From NCBI GenBank assembly GCA_964396895.1, contig CAYNGJ010000010.1:1-64000 (forward strand): a stretch of DNA of 64,000 nucleotides, in the 5' to 3' direction. The first letter of the stretch is position 1. The number at the start of each line of letters is the position of its first letter. Below, one piece after another: positions 23,201 to 32,977 of this stretch. Both the position numbers and the translations under genes were made by a program. Below the pieces are notes generated by a model. The model was not told the origin of the DNA. It saw only the letters and a list, made by a program, of their open reading frames with translations, and ran no database searches. This stretch comes from UBA2334 sp964396895 (GTDB taxonomy: Bacteria > Pseudomonadota > Gammaproteobacteria > Burkholderiales > Burkholderiaceae_C).

Positions 23201-24115
23201 TCATGCCACGGGCAGGGCTGGCTGGGGCGGTTTGGCTTGACTTCGTTCACGCCACGCCAGCCATTCGTTGCCAGCCAATGCCCCCACCACCAGCAGACCG
23301 CCCCAGACCACGTGGGGACTGGGCACCTCGTTGGCCCCCCACCAAGCCAGCAGCGTGCCAAACAACACCTCCAACAGGCCCAGCAAAGAGACTTCGGGGG
23401 CACTGAGCACCCGAGCGCACACCACCGACAGCGCACAAGGAATGGCCAGCTGCCCCACCCCCAGTCCCGCCAGCAGCCAAAGGTCGCGGCCACTGGCCGC
23501 CAGCGGCCAGGCCAGCGGCAGCGTCACCAGGGCGGACATCAGGGCGCCCACCCACACCGCTGGCACCAAGTCAATGTGGCGACCACTTTGGGTGTTGCGG
23601 TGAACCAGTGTCCAGTTGATGGCGGCGGCCACCGGCACACACATGGCCACCACGGTGCCGGCCACCTGCCCTGCCGCGAGTTTGCTGCCAAAAATCCAGG
23701 CAATGCCCGCACCCGCCACCCCAATGGCCACCCAGGTGCGGCGCGGCAGGCGGTGACCAATGGTGAAGCGTGAAATGAGTGCTGTCAGCAACGGGCCCAC
23801 GGCCATGGTGACCAACACGTTCGCCACCGAGGTGAGGGTCAACGCAACCATGAAGGCGGTGAACATCACCGCCCAACACAGGCCGGAAGCCCACAACACG
23901 GGACCAGAGCTGGCCATTCGGGCCCACACGCCACGGCCCTGCCACAGGGGCAGCAGCACCAGCAAGGCCACAAACGTGAAAAAAGCCCGCCAGAACGTGA
24001 TTTCAAACGCCTGTGCGGACTCCAGATGGCGGGTCACCACACCCGCGGTGGACCACAGGAAAGTGGCCAGCACCATGAGCAGGACGGCCTGCCCATGGCT
24101 CAGCGTTTTGCTCAT
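23201..24115 (-). CDS. DMT-superfamily (EamA) transporter
   Basis: The 304-aa membrane protein has about ten hydrophobic helices in two EamA repeats, beginning LLMVLATFLWSTAGVVTRHLES and with the second repeat around VAGTVVAMCVPVAAAINWTLVHR. EamA proteins usually export small metabolites such as amino acids or nucleosides; the substrate here cannot be told. It ends in a short basic tail. It follows typA on the same strand with 25 bp between them, so it may be read from the same transcript. Confidence 0.9.
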   Translation of the reverse strand: MSKTLSHGQAVLLMVLATFLWSTAGVVTRHLESAQAFEITFWRAFFTFVALLVLLPLWQGRGVWARMASSGPVLWASGLCWAVMFTAFMVALTLTSVANVLVTMAVGPLLTALISRFTIGHRLPRRTWVAIGVAGAGIAWIFGSKLAAGQVAGTVVAMCVPVAAAINWTLVHRNTQSGRHIDLVPAVWVGALMSALVTLPLAWPLAASGRDLWLLAGLGVGQLAIPCALSVVCARVLSAPEVSLLGLLEVLFGTLLAWWGANEVPSPHVVWGGLLVVGALAGNEWLAWRERSQAKPPQPALPVA

Positions 24116-24140
24116 GCTGCTGAAGGGTGTGCCGAAGGCA

Positions 24141-25967
24141 TCACATGCGGCCAGCGCGCTTGCGCTCGTGCTCTTTCAGGTAGCGCTTGCGCAGACGCAC
24201 GCTTTTGGGCGTGATTTCCACCAGCTCATCATCCTCGATGAACTCAACACCGTATTCCAGCGTCAGGTCGATGGGCGGGGTGATCTTGACCGCGTCTTCC
24301 TTGCCGGACACGCGGAAGTTGGTCAGCTGCTTGGTGCGGGTGGCATTGACCACCAGGTCGTTGTCACGGTTGTGGATGCCGACGATCATGCCTTCGTACA
24401 CAGGGTCGTTGGCGCGTACAAACATGCGGCCACGGTCGTCCAGTTTGCCCAGGGCGTAGGTGAAAATTTCACCATCATCCATGGAGATGAGCACACCGTT
24501 CTTGCGTTTGGCGATGTCGCCCTTGTGCGGCTCGTAGCTGTCAAAAATGTTGGCGATCAGGCCAGAACCACGGGTCAGGTTCAGAAATTCGTTGGTGAAA
24601 CCAATCAGGCCACGCGCGGGAATGCGGTATTCCAGGCGGACACGGCCCCGGCCGTCGGACTCCATGTTCACCAACTCGCCTTTGCGCTCACCCAAGGCTT
24701 GCATGACGCCGCCCTGGTGCTGCTCTTCGATGTCGGCCGTCACCAGCTCGATCGGCTCGTGGCGCTCGCCATCCACATCGCGGAACACCACGCGGGGCTT
24801 GGACACGGCCAGCTCGTAGCCTTCGCGGCGCATGTTTTCCAGCAGGATGGTCAGGTGCAGTTCACCGCGGCCTGCGACGTCAAAAATGCCTTCTTCGTCG
24901 GTTTCTTTCACCCGCAGGGCAACGTTGTGCTGCAATTCCTTTTGCAAACGGTCCCACAGCTGGCGGCTGGTCACGAACTTGCCTTCACGACCGGCCAGGG
25001 GGCTGGTGTTGACGCAGAAGTTCATGGTCAGGGTGGGCTCATCCACCTTGAGCATGGGCAGGGGCATCGGGGTGATGGGGTCGGTGACGGTCACGCCAAT
25101 GCCGATGTCGGCAATGCCGTTGATGAGCACGATGTCGCCGGGGCCGGCTTCGGTCACCTGCACACGGTCCAAGCCGTGGAAGGTCAGCACCTGGTTGATG
25201 CGGCCTTTCACGGTTTTGCCGTCTGGGCCTTCCATGACCACCACATCCATGGAGGGCCTGATGGTGCCCTGGCTGATGCGGCCCACGCCGATGCGGCCCA
25301 CGAAGGTGGAGAAGTCCAGCGCGGAAATCTGCAGCTGCAGGGGGGCAGCAGGGTCACCCTGCTGCGGGGGCACGTGGTTCAACACGGTGTCAAACAGGGC
25401 CGACATGTCGGGGCCCCATTGAGCACCGGGTTCACCCTCTTCCAGCGATGACCAGCCGTTGATGCCCGAGGCGTACACCACGGGGAAGTCCAGCTGCTCG
25501 TCGGTGGCACCGAGCTTGTCGAACAGGTCGAACGCGGCGTTGACCACTTTGTCGGGGTTGGCACCGGGCTTGTCCACCTTGTTCACGACCACGATGGGCT
25601 TCAGACCCAGGGCCAGTGCCTTTTTGGTCACGAAGCGGGTCTGGGGCATGGGGCCTTCCTGCGCGTCGATCAGCAGCACCACGCCGTCCACCATGGACAG
25701 GGCGCGCTCCACCTCACCACCGAAGTCCGCGTGTCCGGGGGTGTCCACGATGTTGATGTGGGTGTCTTTCCAGCTCACGGCACAGTTTTTGGCCAGGATG
25801 GTGATGCCGCGCTCGCGTTCGATGGCGTTGTTGTCCATGACCGTGTCCACCACTTTTTCGTGGTCGGCAAAGGTGCCAGACTGGCGCAGCAGTTGGTCCA
25901 CCATGGTGGTTTTGCCGTGGTCAACGTGGGCAATGATGGCGATGTTTCGGATTTGTCGTGTGCTCAT
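24141..25967 (-). CDS. typA: Ribosome-associated GTPase TypA/BipA
   Basis: TypA is a translational GTPase of the EF-G family that helps assembly of the 50S subunit, especially under stress. The 608-aa protein has G1 AHVDHGKTTMVDQLL, the G2 segment ERGITI, G3 DTPGHADFGGEVER and G4 NKVDKPGA, followed by domains II, III and V and the C-terminal BipA-specific domain with the basic end YLKEHERKRAGRM. It lies 12 bp after truB in the rimP-nusA-infB-rbfA-truB cluster. Confidence 0.98.
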   Translation of the reverse strand: MSTRQIRNIAIIAHVDHGKTTMVDQLLRQSGTFADHEKVVDTVMDNNAIERERGITILAKNCAVSWKDTHINIVDTPGHADFGGEVERALSMVDGVVLLIDAQEGPMPQTRFVTKKALALGLKPIVVVNKVDKPGANPDKVVNAAFDLFDKLGATDEQLDFPVVYASGINGWSSLEEGEPGAQWGPDMSALFDTVLNHVPPQQGDPAAPLQLQISALDFSTFVGRIGVGRISQGTIRPSMDVVVMEGPDGKTVKGRINQVLTFHGLDRVQVTEAGPGDIVLINGIADIGIGVTVTDPITPMPLPMLKVDEPTLTMNFCVNTSPLAGREGKFVTSRQLWDRLQKELQHNVALRVKETDEEGIFDVAGRGELHLTILLENMRREGYELAVSKPRVVFRDVDGERHEPIELVTADIEEQHQGGVMQALGERKGELVNMESDGRGRVRLEYRIPARGLIGFTNEFLNLTRGSGLIANIFDSYEPHKGDIAKRKNGVLISMDDGEIFTYALGKLDDRGRMFVRANDPVYEGMIVGIHNRDNDLVVNATRTKQLTNFRVSGKEDAVKITPPIDLTLEYGVEFIEDDELVEITPKSVRLRKRYLKEHERKRAGRM

Positions 25968-25979
25968 GGCGCTTCCTGA

Positions 25980-26969
25980 TCAATGTTTCAAGTCTTCAAA
26001 AATGGGGGCACAGGCGCGGCTGGCCTGTGCCTGTATCTGCTGGATTTCCAAGGGATTGAGCAACCGGGTGGGCACCAGCTCACCACCCGCAATGTGTGCT
26101 GTCCCCAGCAAGCTGTTGGGCGCTGGCCCAAACACCGCCACCTCCGGGTCATCTGCCAACTCCGTGCGACGACGCAACCCGCTCAGGAACCTACCGGCAT
26201 CTTCATCACCCAGCGTGACAGGGCGGTGATGGGGCAACAAGGCGGTGACGGGCAACAGGGCGATGACGCGCTGGGTCTCGTCCATGTGTTCCAGCTCGAC
26301 CAAGCTGATGCAGGCGCCCGCGAGATAGTCACCCGTCTGTGTGCGCCGCAGCGCCCGCAGGTGGCCCACCGTGCCCAGCGCCTTGGCCACGTCTTCGCCC
26401 AGGGTGCGAATGTAGGTGCCTTTGCTGCAAAAAACATCAATTTCAATAGCTACAAAGTCTTTTACATCAAGCGAAAGACTCATATTTAACTCATAAATTT
26501 CGATGTGGCGCGGCTCGCGGACCACCTCAACACCCGCCCTGGCGTATTCGTACAGTGCTTTGCCATCTTTTTTCAGCGCCGAATACATGGGTGGCACCTG
26601 GGTCTGGGGACCCGTCATGGCCGCTGACACCCGGGCCAACAGGGCCGGGGTGATCTCGGGCACCACGCAGGTTTGCACCACATCACCTTCGGCGTCACCG
26701 GTGGCAGTGGCCTCGCCCAAGCACAACAGGGCGCGGTAACGCTTGCGGGCATCGAGGTGTTGCTGGCTGAACTTGGTGGCCGCACCAAAGCACAGCGGCA
26801 ACACGCCGGTGGCCAAGGGGTCCAGGGTGCCGGTGTGCCCGGCTTTGTCGGCACGCAGCAACCACTTGGCCTTTTGCAATGCCTGGTTGCTGGAAAGTCC
26901 CAGCGGTTTGTCGAGCAGCAACACCCCGTGCACAGGGCGCCGCTGCACCCTGGTGCGTGGCGCGTTCAT
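25980..26969 (-). CDS. truB: tRNA pseudouridine(55) synthase
   Basis: TruB makes pseudouridine 55 in the T-loop of tRNAs. The catalytic Asp50 lies in AGHTGTLDPLATG, and the fold motifs HGVLLLDKPLGLSSNQALQ, KRYRALLCLG and CSKGTYIRTLGEDVA are present, with a C-terminal PUA-like region. At 329 aa it is normal length. The strand before CSKGTY is encoded by an AT-rich copy of the ATAGC-N18-AAGCG repeat (26446-26473), giving LNMSLSLDVKDFVAIEIDVF. Its ATG is 2 bp after the rbfA stop. Confidence 0.97.
   Translation of the reverse strand: MNAPRTRVQRRPVHGVLLLDKPLGLSSNQALQKAKWLLRADKAGHTGTLDPLATGVLPLCFGAATKFSQQHLDARKRYRALLCLGEATATGDAEGDVVQTCVVPEITPALLARVSAAMTGPQTQVPPMYSALKKDGKALYEYARAGVEVVREPRHIEIYELNMSLSLDVKDFVAIEIDVFCSKGTYIRTLGEDVAKALGTVGHLRALRRTQTGDYLAGACISLVELEHMDETQRVIALLPVTALLPHHRPVTLGDEDAGRFLSGLRRRTELADDPEVAVFGPAPNSLLGTAHIAGGELVPTRLLNPLEIQQIQAQASRACAPIFEDLKH
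26446..26473 (+). repeat. ATAGC-N18-AAGCG repeat, copy 2 (in truB)
   Basis: Plus strand: CAATAGC, 18 bases, AAGCG, then AAAGACTCATATTT. The AT-rich patch about 26430-26487 contrasts sharply with the GC-rich gene around it, and it is antisense to truB and kept in frame. Confidence 0.85.
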
Positions 26970-26971
26970 GC

Positions 26972-27343
26972 TCAGTCGTCCTTGGCGCGGGAGGACACGG
27001 CCTTGGCGATCAGCGCATTCATGTCCGCCGCACGCTCGGTGGTGCGGTCGAAATGAAAGTGCAGCGTGGGCACGGTGTGGATGTGCAGGCGCTTGAACAA
27101 GCCGTTGCGCAAAAAACCGGCGGCCTGGTTGAGCGCCACCTCGGTGACTTCAGGGTCTCCCACCAGCAGGCTGAAGTACACCTGCGCGTGGGCGTAGTCG
27201 GGCGTGACCTCCACGGACTGAATGGTCACCATGCCCACACGCGGGTCTTTCAGCTCGCGGGCGATCAGCTCAGTCAGGTCACGCTGAATCTGATCGGCCA
27301 CGCGGTAGCCGCGGTTGGGGGTGGAGGACTTCTTGGCTGCCAT
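26972..27343 (-). CDS. rbfA: Ribosome-binding factor A
   Basis: RbfA is a KH-like protein that binds the 30S subunit and aids 16S rRNA 5'-end maturation. The 123-aa protein has RVADQIQRDLTELIARELKDPRVGMVTIQSVEVTPDYAHAQVYF and the helix ALNQAAGFLRNGLFKRL, both typical. ATG 27343 (MAAKKSSTPNRGY) gives the normal length. It lies 8 bp after infB and 2 bp before truB, in the same transcript. Confidence 0.96.
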   Translation of the reverse strand: MAAKKSSTPNRGYRVADQIQRDLTELIARELKDPRVGMVTIQSVEVTPDYAHAQVYFSLLVGDPEVTEVALNQAAGFLRNGLFKRLHIHTVPTLHFHFDRTTERAADMNALIAKAVSSRAKDD

Positions 27344-27351
27344 AAAACCGA

Positions 27352-30276
27352 TCAGAGCGTGCGAGCCACTTCCTTGATTTCGAAGAACTCCAGCTGGTCG
27401 CCCTCTTTGATGTCGTTGTAGTTTTTGAGCTTGATACCGCACTCAAAACCTTCTTTGACTTCGCGCACATCGTCTTTCATGCGCTTGAGGGAGTCGAGTT
27501 CACCGCTGTAGATGACGGTGTTCTCGCGCAGCAGGCGGAAGTGTGCGCCGCGGTTGACAGAGCCGGCGGTGATCATGCAACCCGCCACCGTGCCAATCTT
27601 GGACGCCACGAACACCGTGCGAATTTCGGCCATGCCGATGACTTCTTCACGGCGATCAGGGGTCAGCATGCCGGACATGGCGACCTTGAGTTCGTCCACC
27701 GCGTCATAAATGATGCTGTAGTAACGCAGGTCGACGCCGTTGCCGTCTGCCAGTTTGCGGGCGCCCGCATCGGCCCGGGTGTTGAAGCCAATCACCACCG
27801 CCTTGGAGGCAATGGCCAGGTTCACGTCGGACTCGCTGATGGCACCCACACCGGCATACACCAGCTGGACCTTGATTTCGTCGGTGGACAGCTTGAGCAG
27901 CGATGTCGCCAACGCCTCTTGCGAACCCTGCACATCGGCCTTGACGATGATGGGCAGTGTCTTGACTTCGCCGCCGGACATGTCGCTGAACATGTTTTCC
28001 AGCTTGGACGCCTGCTGCTTGGCCAGCTTGGTGTTGCGGAACTTGCCGGCGCGGTAAGTGGCGATTTCACGCGCCCGACGCTCGTCGGTCATGACCATGA
28101 AGTCGTCACCGGCCTGTGGCACCTCGGTCAGGCCCTGAATTTCCACTGGAATGGAAGGGCCTGCCGTTTTGGCAGGCTTGCCGTTTTCGTCCAGCATGGC
28201 GCGAACACGTCCATAGGTTTGACCCGCCAGCACCACGTCACCGGCCTTCAGGGTTCCGGACTGAACCAGCACGGTGGCCACGGGGCCACGGCCCTTGTCC
28301 AGACGGGCTTCAATGACCAAGCCCTTGGCCATGGCATCAACGGGCGCCTTCAACTCCAGCACCTCGGCCTGCAGCAGCACTTGTTCCAGCAAATCGTCGA
28401 TGCCCTGGCCAGTTTTGGCCGACACGGACACAAAAGGCGAATCGCCACCGAATTCTTCAGGCACCACCTGTTCCACCACCAGCTCGTTTTTCACGCGCTC
28501 GGGGTTGGCATCGGGCTTGTCGATCTTGTTGACCGCGACCACAATGGGGACGCCAGCCGCCTTGGCGTGCTTGATGGCCTCCTTGGTCTGAGGCATCACA
28601 CCGTCGTCGGCCGCCACCACCAGAATGACGATGTCGGTGGCCTTGGCACCGCGTGCACGCATGGCTGTGAAGGCCTCGTGACCGGGTGTATCCAGGAAAG
28701 ACACCATGCCGCGCGGCGTTTCTACGTGATAAGCACCAATGTGCTGCGTGATGCCGCCCGCCTCACCCGACGCCACCTTGGCGCGCCGGATGTGGTCCAG
28801 CAGCGAGGTTTTACCGTGGTCAACGTGGCCCATGACCGTGACCACTGGGGCACGGGGCAAAGACTCGCCCACCTGGGATTGCACTTCTTCGTCGGTGAAG
28901 GCTTCTGGATCGTCCAGCGCGGCCACGACCGCCTTGTGGCCCAGTTCTTCGACCACGATCATGGCAGTGTCCTGATCCAGCGGCTGGTTGATGGTGACCA
29001 TCTGACCCAGCTTCATCAACTGCTTGATCACCTCGGACGACTTCAGGCTCATTTTGTGCGCGAGCTCAGCCACCGTGATGGTTTCGGGCACATGCACCTC
29101 AATGATCTTCACCTCTGCAGATGCCATGAAGTTGTTGTTGGCACCGCTGTCGCGGTTGTCGCGGTCACCGCGACGGCCACGTGGGCCGCTGCGCCAGTTG
29201 CCGCCACGCCCGTTGGACGAGGTGTCGCCACGGGTCTTGATTTCTTTTTTCTTCGCCGCGTCGTCTTTCCACGTGGAAGACAAATTGGCAGATTTCACTT
29301 CCTTCTTGCCACCGCCCGCTGGCGATGTGGTGGCCGCAGGACGCGGTGCACCAGGGGCAGGCGTGCCCGCTGGCTTGTGCAGTGTGCCTTTGATGCCTGC
29401 CGCAGGGGGGGGAGGCGCCACAGGATCGGGCTTTTTGGCCACCAACACCTTCTTGGGGGCGGACATCATTTCCCGAATGGCGGCCGCTTCCGCTTCCGCT
29501 TTGCGTCGACGATCCTGCAAGTCCTTGGCTTTGGCGGCTTCGGCCGCCTTGGCCTCGGCAGCTTTGGCGACCTGTGCCTTGCGCAGATCTTCGGCTGAAG
29601 GCGCGGCCGCTGGCTTGGGTGCGGCTGTAGGTGCAGACTTGGCGGGGTCTGCCGATGCGGCCTCGGTCTCAACTTTGTCGGTCTGCTTCACAGGGGCAGG
29701 CGCGTGACGGGCGGCGGACAGCATGGCCACCTCGGCTTCGGCTGCGGCGCGGGAGGCCTCACGGCTGCGCTCACGGTTGGCTTCTGCCGCCTCTTGCGCT
29801 TCTTGCGCCTCTTGGGCTTCCCGTGCCTGGCGTGCCTGGTTCAACTCCTCTTCTTGCTGGCGCAGCTGCTCGGCCTGCTGGCGTGCCTCTTCTTCGCGGC
29901 GCACCAGTTCGGCCGGGTCAACAGCGGGCGCCTCAACCGGCGCAGGTGCGGGTGCTTCAACGACGGGCATGTCTTCGTCACGCTGAATGAAGGTGCGCTT
30001 TTTGCGCACTTCCACCTGAATGGTGCGGGCACGGCCGGTGGCATCCGCCTGCTTGATTTCAGACGTTGACTTCTTCACCAGGGTGATTTTCTTGCGCTCC
30101 CCCGTGGCGGTGCCATGGCTGGTTTGCAGGAAGGACAGGAGTTTGTGCTTGTCCGCCTCGGAGACCGAATCGGCTCCGGACGACTTGGGCACGCCTGCGC
30201 TGGCCAGTTGCTCCAGCAGGGTGTGGGGTGTTTTGTGCAGCTCGGCTGCCAGTTCTGCGACGGTGATGCTGGTCAT
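27352..30276 (-). CDS. infB: Translation initiation factor IF-2
   Basis: IF-2 brings initiator tRNA to the 30S subunit and promotes subunit joining with GTP. The 974-aa chain starts with the IF-2 N-terminal domain (MTSITVAELAAELHKTPHTLLEQL), then a long Ala/Glu/Lys-rich coiled region (about 110-280) and a Gly/Arg-rich linker, a second IF2_N domain (ETITVAELAHKMSLKSSEVIKQLM), and the GTPase with GHVDHGKT near residue 475, DTPGHEAF and NKIDKPDA. Domains II to IV follow. Length is typical for Burkholderiales. It is 27 bp from nusA. Confidence 0.98.
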   Translation of the reverse strand: MTSITVAELAAELHKTPHTLLEQLASAGVPKSSGADSVSEADKHKLLSFLQTSHGTATGERKKITLVKKSTSEIKQADATGRARTIQVEVRKKRTFIQRDEDMPVVEAPAPAPVEAPAVDPAELVRREEEARQQAEQLRQQEEELNQARQAREAQEAQEAQEAAEANRERSREASRAAAEAEVAMLSAARHAPAPVKQTDKVETEAASADPAKSAPTAAPKPAAAPSAEDLRKAQVAKAAEAKAAEAAKAKDLQDRRRKAEAEAAAIREMMSAPKKVLVAKKPDPVAPPPPAAGIKGTLHKPAGTPAPGAPRPAATTSPAGGGKKEVKSANLSSTWKDDAAKKKEIKTRGDTSSNGRGGNWRSGPRGRRGDRDNRDSGANNNFMASAEVKIIEVHVPETITVAELAHKMSLKSSEVIKQLMKLGQMVTINQPLDQDTAMIVVEELGHKAVVAALDDPEAFTDEEVQSQVGESLPRAPVVTVMGHVDHGKTSLLDHIRRAKVASGEAGGITQHIGAYHVETPRGMVSFLDTPGHEAFTAMRARGAKATDIVILVVAADDGVMPQTKEAIKHAKAAGVPIVVAVNKIDKPDANPERVKNELVVEQVVPEEFGGDSPFVSVSAKTGQGIDDLLEQVLLQAEVLELKAPVDAMAKGLVIEARLDKGRGPVATVLVQSGTLKAGDVVLAGQTYGRVRAMLDENGKPAKTAGPSIPVEIQGLTEVPQAGDDFMVMTDERRAREIATYRAGKFRNTKLAKQQASKLENMFSDMSGGEVKTLPIIVKADVQGSQEALATSLLKLSTDEIKVQLVYAGVGAISESDVNLAIASKAVVIGFNTRADAGARKLADGNGVDLRYYSIIYDAVDELKVAMSGMLTPDRREEVIGMAEIRTVFVASKIGTVAGCMITAGSVNRGAHFRLLRENTVIYSGELDSLKRMKDDVREVKEGFECGIKLKNYNDIKEGDQLEFFEIKEVARTL

Positions 30277-30303
30277 GGGTGGTGTACTCCGTTGCCTCCG
30301 TGA

Positions 30304-31803
30304 TCAAGTGTTGGGCTGGGTGTCGTCACTGGTGAACCAGTGCGCACGCGCCAACATGATCAGGGCAGTCGCTTCTTCGGGTGATTGGCCCGTGATGTCT
30401 GACAATTCGTCGGTGGCCAGGTCGGCCAGGTCGTCACGGCTGTGAATACCTGCTTCTGCCAGCTTGGCGATGAGTTCGGGGGAAATGCCTTCCAGGGCCC
30501 GCAGGTCCTGAGACACTTCTTCCACACTTTCTTCACGCGCCAGCTCCAGGGTCAGCAATGCATCTTTCGCACGGCTGCGCAGTTCGTTGACGGTTTCTTC
30601 GTCAAAGGCTTCGATGTCCAGCATTTCCTGCAGCGGCACATAAGCCACTTCTTCCAAGCTGGTGAAACCTTCTTGGATCAGGATGTCGGCCATTTCCTGG
30701 TCCACATCGAGTTTGGACATGAACAGCTTGCGCACGGAGTCCGATTCTTCTGCCTGTTTCTGGGCAGACTCATCGGCGGTCATGATGTTGATGCGCCAGC
30801 CGGTCAGTTCAGAGGCGAGACGAACGTTCTGCCCGCCGCGGCCAATGGCAATGGCCAGGTTCTCTTCATCGACCACCACATCCATCGCGTGGCGCTCTTC
30901 GTCCACCACAATGGACTGCACGTTGGCAGGGGCCAACGCGCCGATCACAAACTGCGCAGGGTCTTCGCTCCACAACACAATGTCCACGCGCTCACCGGCC
31001 AACTCGTTGGTCACGCCCGTCACACGGGATCCCCGCACACCCACACAGGTGCCGATGGGGTCCACGCGTTTGTCGTGGGACAACACGGCAATCTTGGCGC
31101 GTGAGCCGGAGTCGCGGGCGCAGGATTTGATTTCCAGCAAGCCCTGTTCGATTTCAGGCACTTCCTGGCGAAACAGCTCCACCATGAACGATGGCGACGA
31201 GCGCGACAGCAGAATGGGAGCGCCACGCAACGTCAAATCCACCTCGGTGATGATGGCGCGCACACGGTCACCCGTGCGGAAATTTTCCTTGGGAATCATT
31301 TCGGTGCGCTTCAGACGCCCCTCGACCCGACCGCTTTCCACAATCAGGTCACCCTTGTCCATGCGCTTGACGGTGCCCACAAAAATCTTTTCGCCGCGCG
31401 ACATGAAGTCGTTCAGCAGCATTTCACGCTCGGCGTCACGGATTTTTTGCAGGATGACCTGCTTGGCGGCCATCGCACCGATGCGGCCAATGGGCATGCT
31501 CTCGATGGGCTTCTCGATGTAGTCACCCACCTCGATGTCGGCAATGTCATCTTGCGCGTCGGACAACATTTCCTCGGCTTCGGGGTTTTGCAAACCCGCT
31601 TCGTCGGGCACGACCAGCCAGCGGCGGAAGGTTTCGTAATTGCCGCTGTCGCGATCAATCACCACCCGGATGTCCACTTCGCCTTGGTACAACTTTTTGG
31701 TGGCGGAAGCCAGGGCCAGTTCAACTGCCCCGAACACGACGTCCCGCTCCACGTTTTTCTCACGAGAGATAGCGTCGACCAACATCAGGAGTTCGCGATT
31801 CAT
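30304..31803 (-). CDS. nusA: Transcription termination/antitermination factor NusA
   Basis: NusA binds RNA polymerase and nascent RNA, modulating pausing, termination and antitermination. The 499-aa protein has the N-terminal polymerase-binding domain (MNRELLMLVDAISREKNVERDVVFGAVE), an S1 domain (GTVKRMDKGDLIVESG), KH domains (DPIGTCVGVRGSRV; IAIGRGGQNVRLAS) and two C-terminal acidic AR2-type repeats. It lies between rimP and infB in the conserved order. Confidence 0.98.
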   Translation of the reverse strand: MNRELLMLVDAISREKNVERDVVFGAVELALASATKKLYQGEVDIRVVIDRDSGNYETFRRWLVVPDEAGLQNPEAEEMLSDAQDDIADIEVGDYIEKPIESMPIGRIGAMAAKQVILQKIRDAEREMLLNDFMSRGEKIFVGTVKRMDKGDLIVESGRVEGRLKRTEMIPKENFRTGDRVRAIITEVDLTLRGAPILLSRSSPSFMVELFRQEVPEIEQGLLEIKSCARDSGSRAKIAVLSHDKRVDPIGTCVGVRGSRVTGVTNELAGERVDIVLWSEDPAQFVIGALAPANVQSIVVDEERHAMDVVVDEENLAIAIGRGGQNVRLASELTGWRINIMTADESAQKQAEESDSVRKLFMSKLDVDQEMADILIQEGFTSLEEVAYVPLQEMLDIEAFDEETVNELRSRAKDALLTLELAREESVEEVSQDLRALEGISPELIAKLAEAGIHSRDDLADLATDELSDITGQSPEEATALIMLARAHWFTSDDTQPNT

Positions 31804-31851
31804 TTCACTGGCCTGCCTTTCTTTTTTCTGCCGTCAAAATCATAAAAAACA

Positions 31852-32457
31852 TCATTCGGTTGCACCGGGCGCCAAGGAGGCGTCGGCGTCTTGATCTGCG
31901 GGGGCCAGGGCTTTGCGTCCTTTGAAATCCACAATGGGCGCCAGGCGTGCATCGCGGATTTCGTCCAGCGTGAACTGCATGGCCTGCAGCGGCACGGGTG
32001 GGCGCTTCTTGCTGATGCGGGCACCCGGCTTCACAGGGGGCGCATCCGACCACACAATTTGCCAATGCCCTGGCTGGGCACCCGCTTCCAGCGTGCCGCG
32101 GAATTTCTTGCGGTTGACCGCGATGTCCGTACCTGTGATGCCGATGGCTTCTTTCAGGGTCAGGTCCACTTCAGCGCCGACAAAGCGGGCGAAATCGGCC
32201 TCGTGGCGCAACGGGCGGTCAATGCCTGGCGACCCGACTTCGAGTCGTTTGTAATCGACCTGCTCCACCTCCAACAGGAATTGCAGCTGGCGCGTGACGG
32301 TTTCACAATCCTCTACCGTGACAAATTGTTCAGGTTGACCAGCCACAAAAGGCATGTCGATGGTGATGCGCAGCAACCCGGCCGGTGAGCGCTCGATTTC
32401 CACGAGGTCATATCCCAAACCGGTCACGGTTTGCTCGACAGATGCTTGCCACGTCAT
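31852..32457 (-). CDS. rimP: Ribosome maturation factor RimP
   Basis: RimP is needed for 30S assembly. The 201-aa protein has the N-terminal domain (VEQTVTGLGYDLVEIERSPAGLLRITID), the central conserved LEVGSPGIDRPLR and a C-terminal SH3-like domain with a family-variable tail. ATG 32457 is chosen because the upstream start (32493) is TTG with no ribosome binding site. It is the first gene of the rimP-nusA-infB-rbfA-truB-typA run; the promoter should lie in 32458-32513. Confidence 0.95.
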   Translation of the reverse strand: MTWQASVEQTVTGLGYDLVEIERSPAGLLRITIDMPFVAGQPEQFVTVEDCETVTRQLQFLLEVEQVDYKRLEVGSPGIDRPLRHEADFARFVGAEVDLTLKEAIGITGTDIAVNRKKFRGTLEAGAQPGHWQIVWSDAPPVKPGARISKKRPPVPLQAMQFTLDEIRDARLAPIVDFKGRKALAPADQDADASLAPGATE

Positions 32458-32513
32458 GGGTGCTGCGTTTTGGGTGTGGGGTATTGGATTCAATGTGCAA
32501 GAAAATCACGCCC

Positions 32514-32543
32514 AAAAAAAATGGGCGGTGATTACCCGCCCAT
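32514..32543 (-). terminator. Rho-independent terminator after DUF2788 gene
   Basis: On the minus strand ATGGGCGG pairs with CCGCCCAT (32521-32543, 7-base loop) and is followed by a T7 run (32514-32520). It lies about 160 bp downstream of the DUF2788 gene and just before the rimP operon, so it would insulate the latter. Confidence 0.8.
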
Positions 32544-32699
32544 TTGGTCGTGAAGCTAGCATTCTAACCGGACAAAGCCACCCCAGCAAGCCCGACACCG
32601 CTGTCAAACCCCATTCAATGGGACTTGACACCAATGACTGGCCCGAAGGCAGACAAAAAAAGGCGGGCGGCACCGTTGGCCGCACCGAGGGAGCGCATG

Positions 32700-32921
32700 T
32701 TACATGCCCAACACCCACTGAATGATGGATTTCGCGATAAAACCCAACATGCCAAAGGACAGCACCAGAAACAGAATAAAGGTGCCGAACTTGCCTGCCT
32801 TGGATTCCCGCGCCAGGTTCAACACGATGAACAGCATGTACAAAATGAAGGCGGTAACGCCCACGCTGAGTCCGAACTGGGCGACTTGTCCTTCGGTGTA
32901 CCCGAACAGTGTGTTTTCCAT
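32700..32921 (-). CDS. DUF2788 small membrane protein
   Basis: The 73-aa protein has two hydrophobic helices, FGLSVGVTAFILYMLFIVLNLA and FGTFILFLVLSFGMLGFIAKSIIQ, separated by the conserved ESKAGK loop. This matches the DUF2788 family, a short two-helix inner membrane protein of unknown function in betaproteobacteria. The start MENTLFGYTEGQVAQFG is standard for the family. A terminator lies downstream. Confidence 0.9.
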   Translation of the reverse strand: MENTLFGYTEGQVAQFGLSVGVTAFILYMLFIVLNLARESKAGKFGTFILFLVLSFGMLGFIAKSIIQWVLGM

Positions 32922-32977
32922 GGTTTGCGATGCGTGGTGCGCTCAGGCACGGTGGGCAGGTTTTGCCCAAGTATCGC

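Noticed and set aside
27541..29598. Long plus-strand open frame opposite infB
   Set aside because: Antisense shadow of IF-2; no recognisable motif, His/Gly-rich composition forced by the complementary codons.
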